Assembly: GCA_018240985.1 (NCBI GenBank)
Contig: JAFEER010000265.1
Span: forward strand, 1-54,897
Length of the DNA: 54,897 nt
Direction: 5' to 3'
Origin: Pseudomonadota bacterium
GTDB taxonomy: Bacteria; Pseudomonadota; Gammaproteobacteria; Burkholderiales; Burkholderiaceae_C
Made by a program: the position numbers and the translations under genes. This document shows, in pieces, positions 49,860-54,897 of the stretch. The stretch's first letter is position 1. Every line of letters starts with the position of its first letter. Below the pieces are notes generated by a model, which saw nothing but the letters and a program-made list of their open reading frames with translations, did not search any database and was not told the origin of the DNA.

Positions 49860-51143
49860 ATGAAATTCATCCACACCGCCGATCTGCACCTTGACAGCCC
49901 GTTGCGCGGCCTGGCCGCGTATGCCGATGCGCCGGCCGAGCGCCTGCGCACGGCGACCCGGGACGCTTTCCAGAACCTGGTCACCCAGGCCATCGACGAA
50001 GAAGTGGACTTCATGGTGATTGCCGGCGATGTCTACGACGGCGACTGGAAGGACTTCAATACCGGCTTGTTCTTCATTCGCCAGATGGGCCGGCTGCGCC
50101 TTGCGGGCATCCCCGTGTACCTGCTGTATGGCAACCATGACGCCGACAGCGAGATGACGCGCGGACTGGAGTTGCCCGACAACGTGCATGTCTTTTCGTC
50201 GCGCAAGGCCGAAACCTTTCGGCTCGATGCCCACAAGGTGGCCCTGCACGGGCGCAGCTTCAAGCTGGCGGCCACCACCGAGAACCTGCTGCCCGGCTAC
50301 CCCGAACCGGTGGCCGGCTGGCTCAACATCGGCGTGCTGCACACCGCGCTGGAGGGCAACGCCGAGCACGCCAGGTATGCCCCCTGCTCCGTGGCCGAGC
50401 TGCAGGGCAAAGGCTATCAGTATTGGGCCCTGGGCCACGTCCATGAGCACTGGTTGCAGCGTGGCGATGTGACGCTGGCCTACCCCGGCAACCTGCAAGG
50501 GCGTCATATCCGGGAGCCGGGCATGCGCGGCGCGCTGCTGGTGAGCGCCGAGGACGGCGAGATCACCGCGGTCGAGCGTTTGGCGGTGGACGTGCTGCGC
50601 TGGCATGCCCTGGAGGTGGACATTGGCCAGGCCGCGGATCGCCGCGAGGCCCTGCGTGCCGCGGGCCAGGGGCTGGAGCAGGCGCTGCAGGCCACGCCGG
50701 AGCATTTGCCGCTGGCCGTGCGGGTGCTGTTCAAGGGGCGCTCGGCCGCCCATGCGGCCCTGGTCGCCGATGCCGGGCAGCTGCGGCAGGAGGTCATTGC
50801 CCAGGCGGTGGCGCTCGATCCCGACCGCCTGTGGATCGAAAAGGTGCGGGTGGACAGCGAGGCCCAGCCGGCGGATGCGCTGCTCGCCAGCGAAGAGGCC
50901 CAGGGCGCCTTGGCCGAGCTGGCGGGGCTGGCGCTGGCGGCCCAGGACGATGCGGGCTTTGTGCAATCGGTGCAGGCCGACTGGCAGGCGCTGCTGGAGA
51001 AGCTGCCACACGAGGTGCTGCAGGCCTCGCCGCAGTTGCAGGCGCTGCGCCAGGATCCGCTGGCGCAACTGCCGGAACTGCTGCGGCAGGGCAGCGCGGT
51101 GCTGATGGGCCGGGTGGCCCAGAACGCGGCCTCGTCCACTTGA
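49860..51143 (+). CDS. SbcD/YhaO-like DNA-repair metallophosphoesterase
   Basis: A 427-residue exonuclease-type phosphoesterase. FIHTADLHLDSPLRG, VIAGDVYDGD, YGNHDADSE, a HTALEG segment and ALGHVHEHW hold the Mre11/SbcD metal site. The C-terminal third is Ala/Gln-rich and helical. It matches the YhaO-type branch, whose genes sit before a large ATPase (YhaN), as here. The pair resembles SbcCD, which opens DNA hairpins and trims ends. The start at MKFIHTADLH is the family norm; the frame is open further upstream through the integrase remnant, which has no bearing. Confidence 0.9.
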   Translation: MKFIHTADLHLDSPLRGLAAYADAPAERLRTATRDAFQNLVTQAIDEEVDFMVIAGDVYDGDWKDFNTGLFFIRQMGRLRLAGIPVYLLYGNHDADSEMTRGLELPDNVHVFSSRKAETFRLDAHKVALHGRSFKLAATTENLLPGYPEPVAGWLNIGVLHTALEGNAEHARYAPCSVAELQGKGYQYWALGHVHEHWLQRGDVTLAYPGNLQGRHIREPGMRGALLVSAEDGEITAVERLAVDVLRWHALEVDIGQAADRREALRAAGQGLEQALQATPEHLPLAVRVLFKGRSAAHAALVADAGQLRQEVIAQAVALDPDRLWIEKVRVDSEAQPADALLASEEAQGALAELAGLALAAQDDAGFVQSVQADWQALLEKLPHEVLQASPQLQALRQDPLAQLPELLRQGSAVLMGRVAQNAASST

Positions 51144-51168
51144 GCCACTTGAGCGCGAAAGACCCTGC

Positions 51169-54100
51169 ATGCGCATCCGCGAACTCCAGCTGATCCGATT
51201 CGGAAAATTCACCGACCGATCCTTAGGCCTGCCCTTGCAGGAGCGTGACATCCACCTCATCGTCGGCCCCAACGAGGCCGGCAAGTCCACGGTGCGAACC
51301 GCCATCGGCGACTGGCTGTTCGGCATCCCGGCGCGCACGCCGCTGGCGTTTCTGCACCCCATGCCCGAGTTGCGCATAGGCGGCGTGATCGAGCGGCGCG
51401 GCGCAGGCGGCACACAGGCCGAGCCACTGGCCTTCCACCGCACCAAGGGCAACAAGAACACGCTGCGCACCCCCGCGGACACGCCCCTGCCCGATGGCGC
51501 CCTGCAGCCCTGGCTCGGCAGCCTGCAGGCGCAGGCCTTCAACCGCATGTATGCCTTGGATCACACCACCCTGGTCGAAGGCGGTGCCGGCATTCTGTCG
51601 GCGTCGGACGACATCGGCCGCATGCTGTTCCAGTCGGCCGCAGGCATCGAGCACCTGGGCGAGGCCCTGCAGCAGCTCCAGGCCGAGGCCGATGCGCTGT
51701 GGGCGCCGCGCAAGTCCGGCGCGCGTGTCTACTACCAGGCGTTGGAAGCCTACGAGGCCGCGCACGCGCAGTTCAAGCGCGCCACGCTGCGCACCAAGGA
51801 CTGGCAGGCGCAGCACGATGCCCTGACGACCACCGAAGCCCGCCTGGCCGAGGCCAAGGCCCGCGATGCCGAACTGCGGCAACAGCTCAGCCGCCTGGAG
51901 CGCATCCGCCGCGTGCGGCCGAGGCTGCAGGCGCTGGATGCCGCCCGCGCCCGGCGCGCCGAACTGCTGGCAGGCGCAGACATCCCCCTGCTGGACGAGA
52001 ACGCCGCCCCGCTGTTTGCGCAGGCGATGCAGGACATGGCGCTGGCCGATGCCGACATCGCACGCCTGCGGCGCGACATCGCCCAGGATCAGGCGGGTTT
52101 ACAGGGCTTGAGCGTAGACCGGGCCATCCTGGCGCTGCAGGACGACATCACGGAGCTCAATGAACGCCGTTTGCAGTTCCGGGCGCACCCCACCGACATG
52201 GTCAAGCGCGCGGAAGAGCTGCGGCTCCAATGGCTGCGCGTGCAGGAATCGGCCCGCGGACTGGGCTGGCACGCCGACAGCGAGGACGGTGTGCGTGACC
52301 GCCTGCCCGCTGCCCCCGTGCGCGCCAGGCTGGCCGCCCTGGTCAAGAACCGCACCGCCCTGGCGCAGGACTTGAAGACCGTGCGCGCCAGCCTGGCCGA
52401 CCGCCAGCTGCAGCTGCAGCAGGCCCAGGAACAGCTGGCGCAGCTGGCCGCAGGCGTCGTCGATGCCGAATTGGCGGCGGCGGTTGAGCAGGCCCTGAGG
52501 CTCGGCGACCACCCCACGGTGATGGCCCAGCTGCAGCAAGAGAGTGCCGAACTGGCGCCAAGCATCGAAGCCGCAATGGCTGCGCTGGGTGCCTGGCGCC
52601 GGCCACTGGAAGCCCTGCAGGCGCTGGTGCTGCCCGACAGCGCACATATTCAGCGGCTGCTGGAGCTGCATCGCTCGGATGCGGCCCAGGAGGCGGCGCA
52701 GCGCGATGCGCTGGCCGCCAGGAAGCAGGAGCTGGTGCAGCTGGAGCTGGAGCTGCAGCAGTTCGTGCGCAACTTCCAGCCGGTCTCGCGTGAGCAGGTG
52801 CTGCAGGCGCGGCGCGAACGCGACGCCTCATGGCTGGCGATCAAGCAGGCGCCGCAGGCCCTGCTGGCGGCGGCGCCGGCGTTCGAGGCGCAGATGGCAG
52901 AGGCCGACCGCCTTGCCGACGACCGGCTGGAGCGCGCCCGGTACGAGGCCGATCGCCAGTCCAAGACCGACACCCTGGAACACAAGCAGCGCGAACTGCG
53001 CGACCTGGAGCAGCGCCTGCAGTCGCTAGAGCAGCGCCGAGACCAGCGCAGCACCGACTGGGCCGCGCTGACGCAGGCCTGCGGCCTGCCCGCGTTGCCG
53101 CTGGAGATGGCCCTGCCCTGGCTGCAGCAGCGCCAGCAGGTGCTGGACTTGGCGGCGCAGCGCGCGTCCGTCGAGCGGCGCCTGGCGGCCCAGCAGGCCG
53201 CGGCCACGCAGCTGCGCGAGCTGCTCTGGACGCGGCTGGGCCGGGCCTCCGCCGCAACACCGGCGCCGGAGCTGAGCCTGTGCCTGCGCGAGGCCAGAGC
53301 CCAGATCACGCAGGCCGATCAGGCCCAGGGGCAACGCCAGACCCTGGAGCAGCAGACGCGCGAAGGGCAGCGCAGCCTGGTCAGGCTCCAGGATGCGCTG
53401 CAGGCCGCGCAGGCCGACTGGGACGCGTGGCTCAAGTCCTGGCAGGCGGCGGTGCAGGCGGCGGGCTACGCCGCCGATACGCCGGTCGATCAGGTCGAAG
53501 CTGAGACGGCGGTGATGCAGGACATGGAGCGCCAGCTCGACGCCATGCGCAGCATCCGCAGCGAGCGGCTTGAAACCATGCAGGCCGACCTGGACGGCCT
53601 GGCCGCGACTGCCGCCAGCCTGGCCGCGCGGGTCGGGCCCGACCTGAGCGGCCAGCAGAGCGAGGACATCGCGCTGGAGCTCGCCCGGCGACTGGAGGCC
53701 GCCCAAAAGGCCGATGCCGCGGCCGCCAACCTGCAGGCCAGGCTGCAGCGCGGCCAGACCGATCTGGCGCAGGCCGAGCAGGGCCGGCAATTGGTGCTGG
53801 CGCGGCTGGCGCCATGGATGGCGGCGGCGGGTGTCGATGGGCTGGATGCGCTGGGGCCGGCGATCGAGCGCTCCGATGAGCGCCGCGCGGTCGAGCGCCA
53901 GATGCAGTCGGCCGAGCAGGATCTGGCGCAGGCCGGCGATGGCCTGCCGCTGGACGCGTTGCGCCAGGAAGGCGACGGCATTGGCGCGGATGCGCTGCTG
54001 GCGGAACTCGATCGCCTGGCTGCCGCAGCCCGCGACGGCGTGGAACAGATTGCGGCGCTGAGCAATGACTACGGCGCCCAGAAGGCGGCGTTTGAGGCGC

Positions 54101-54651
54101 TGGACGGCACCGATCAGGCGGCACGCGCCGAGTCGCAGCGCCAGGAAGCCATCGCCGCCATGGCCGACGCGGCCGAGCGCTATCTGCAGCAGCAGACGGC
54201 CGCGCGCCTGCTCAAGTGGTCGATCGAGAAGTTCCGCGAGACCCGGCAGGGGCCCATGCTGTCCAAGGCCTCGGCCATCTTCCAGGGGCTGACGATGAAT
54301 TCCTTCAGCCGCCTGCTGGTGGATTCCGACGAAGCCGCGCCGCGCCTGCTCGGCATCCGCCCCACGGGCAAGCCGGTGGACGTGACGGGCATGAGCGAGG
54401 GCTCGCGCGACCAGCTGTATCTGGCGCTGCGCCTGGCGGCGCTGGAACTGCAGGTGGAGCAGGGGCTGTGCATGCCGCTGATCGCCGACGACCTGTTCAT
54501 CAACTTTGATGACCAACGCACGGCCGCGGGGCTGAAGGTGCTGGGCGACCTGTCGCGCTCCATGCAGGTCGTGTTCCTGACGCATCACGACCACCTGGTG
54601 CCGCTGGCAAGGGAAGTTCTGGGCGCCGACTTGAATGTGGTCTTCCTGTGA
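51169..54651 (+). CDS. SbcC/YhaN-like AAA ATPase
   Basis: A 1160-residue SMC-like protein. The N-terminal half-ATPase (1-130) has MRIRELQLIRFGKFTD and Walker A IVGPNEAGKST (about 32-42). A very long Ala/Leu/Gln/Arg-rich coiled coil fills about 170-1000, broken near the middle without the Cys-x-x-Cys hook of true SbcC/Rad50. The C-terminal half has the signature region VTGMSEGSRDQLYLALRLA, Walker B MPLIADDLFINFDDQR and a His switch FLTHHDHLV. This matches YhaN, partner of the preceding SbcD/YhaO-like gene 25 bases upstream. The pair lies just outside the island. Confidence 0.9.
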   Translation: MRIRELQLIRFGKFTDRSLGLPLQERDIHLIVGPNEAGKSTVRTAIGDWLFGIPARTPLAFLHPMPELRIGGVIERRGAGGTQAEPLAFHRTKGNKNTLRTPADTPLPDGALQPWLGSLQAQAFNRMYALDHTTLVEGGAGILSASDDIGRMLFQSAAGIEHLGEALQQLQAEADALWAPRKSGARVYYQALEAYEAAHAQFKRATLRTKDWQAQHDALTTTEARLAEAKARDAELRQQLSRLERIRRVRPRLQALDAARARRAELLAGADIPLLDENAAPLFAQAMQDMALADADIARLRRDIAQDQAGLQGLSVDRAILALQDDITELNERRLQFRAHPTDMVKRAEELRLQWLRVQESARGLGWHADSEDGVRDRLPAAPVRARLAALVKNRTALAQDLKTVRASLADRQLQLQQAQEQLAQLAAGVVDAELAAAVEQALRLGDHPTVMAQLQQESAELAPSIEAAMAALGAWRRPLEALQALVLPDSAHIQRLLELHRSDAAQEAAQRDALAARKQELVQLELELQQFVRNFQPVSREQVLQARRERDASWLAIKQAPQALLAAAPAFEAQMAEADRLADDRLERARYEADRQSKTDTLEHKQRELRDLEQRLQSLEQRRDQRSTDWAALTQACGLPALPLEMALPWLQQRQQVLDLAAQRASVERRLAAQQAAATQLRELLWTRLGRASAATPAPELSLCLREARAQITQADQAQGQRQTLEQQTREGQRSLVRLQDALQAAQADWDAWLKSWQAAVQAAGYAADTPVDQVEAETAVMQDMERQLDAMRSIRSERLETMQADLDGLAATAASLAARVGPDLSGQQSEDIALELARRLEAAQKADAAAANLQARLQRGQTDLAQAEQGRQLVLARLAPWMAAAGVDGLDALGPAIERSDERRAVERQMQSAEQDLAQAGDGLPLDALRQEGDGIGADALLAELDRLAAAARDGVEQIAALSNDYGAQKAAFEALDGTDQAARAESQRQEAIAAMADAAERYLQQQTAARLLKWSIEKFRETRQGPMLSKASAIFQGLTMNSFSRLLVDSDEAAPRLLGIRPTGKPVDVTGMSEGSRDQLYLALRLAALELQVEQGLCMPLIADDLFINFDDQRTAAGLKVLGDLSRSMQVVFLTHHDHLVPLAREVLGADLNVVFL

Positions 54652-54721
54652 TCCAAGAGTGGTCACCCAGTGCCTCCCATTTTTTGCTTATTCACTCGGC
54701 AACAAACCGTTGTAAATACCC

Positions 54722-54791
54722 CGTCATTCCGGCGAAGGCCGCAATCCCTGGTTTCCTCGTCGTACAGGCGCCTTGGATCCCGGCCTTCGCC
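54722..54791. repeat. REP-like palindrome, truncated on the right
   Basis: GGCGAAGGCCG (54731-54741) and CGGCCTTCGCC (54781-54791) pair perfectly. The left arm starts GTCATTCC, typical of common proteobacterial extragenic repeats, whose right arm should end GGAATGAC. Instead the match breaks at 54792 into unrelated sequence, suggesting an insertion there. Confidence 0.7.
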
Positions 54792-54897
54792 CATAAGCGC
54801 TAACTTAATATGAGTATTTGCCGTATCCTTGAGGCTCAACTCAAGGCGAGGCGCGAATGGAACAGGATACGAAGCAGTCCGAGTTCACTCGGACTGG
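54792..54897 (+). mobile_element. Possible left end of another mobile element, partial
   Basis: Unrelated sequence starts where the REP-like palindrome is cut. An ATG at 54857 opens a frame (MEQDTKQSEFTRTG) that runs off the window with no ribosome-site certainty; it may be the start of a transposase. CAGTCCGAG and CTCGGACTG form a perfect 9-bp inverted repeat around TTCA at 54875-54896. I cannot name the element. Confidence 0.35.

Overview
The window reads as a chromosome segment of a high-GC betaproteobacterium, most likely family Comamonadaceae (Acidovorax, Alicycliphilus or Diaphorobacter type). This is inferred from gene content and order (H1-like protein, nrdB, nrdA, ampD, pilR, pilS, PP0621, ccsA, ffh), from the Ala/Lys-rich histone H1-like protein, and from a short dispersed motif (AAGCGCnngCAGCTAT type) in several intergenic spaces. 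No species was identified and no database search was possible.

Positions 1 to 23219 are mostly core genome: an H1-like nucleoid protein; class Ia ribonucleotide reductase (nrdA, nrdB) behind a textbook pair of NrdR boxes; a minus-strand cluster ccsA-like, PP0621-like, pilS, pilR, ampD; and ffh on the plus strand. A small accessory patch follows ffh: the 5' end of a group II intron, a DUF1772 / NmrA-like / TetR cassette, a frameshifted YafQ-type toxin remnant and a Uma2-type nuclease. Core genes resume with miaB, a small secreted protein, tRNA-Met, an enoyl-CoA hydratase, an M61 peptidase, a DsbC-type disulfide isomerase, a UbiH-type hydroxylase and ychF.

Positions about 23205 to 49700 form a 26.5-kb integrative element inserted at the 3' end of ychF. 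The last bases of ychF and the first bases after it recur at 49677-49699, and a P4-type integrase gene lies just inside the left end. The element carries a complete plasmid-type replication and partition module: a TrfA-like initiator, five 21-22 bp iterons, an AT-rich stretch, a perfect DnaA box, ParA with a ribbon-helix-helix partner, and later a KfrA-like protein. Its main cargo is an overlapping operon for a type I restriction-modification system with two different HsdM genes and a Schlafen/AlbA_2-type protein between hsdM2 and hsdS. Further cargo is a second tyrosine recombinase beside unusual inverted and direct repeats, two separate helix-turn-helix plus nucleotidyltransferase pairs (toxin-antitoxin style), a divergent block of unrecognised genes with a metallophosphoesterase, and a rearranged kfrA/DUF1016 region. 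Just beyond the right junction lies a decayed fragment of a second P4-type integrase, suggesting an earlier insertion at the same site.

Positions 49860 to 54651 encode a two-gene SbcD/SbcC-like (YhaO/YhaN-like) nuclease and ATPase pair. The right edge holds a REP-like palindrome cut off by what looks like the end of another mobile element.
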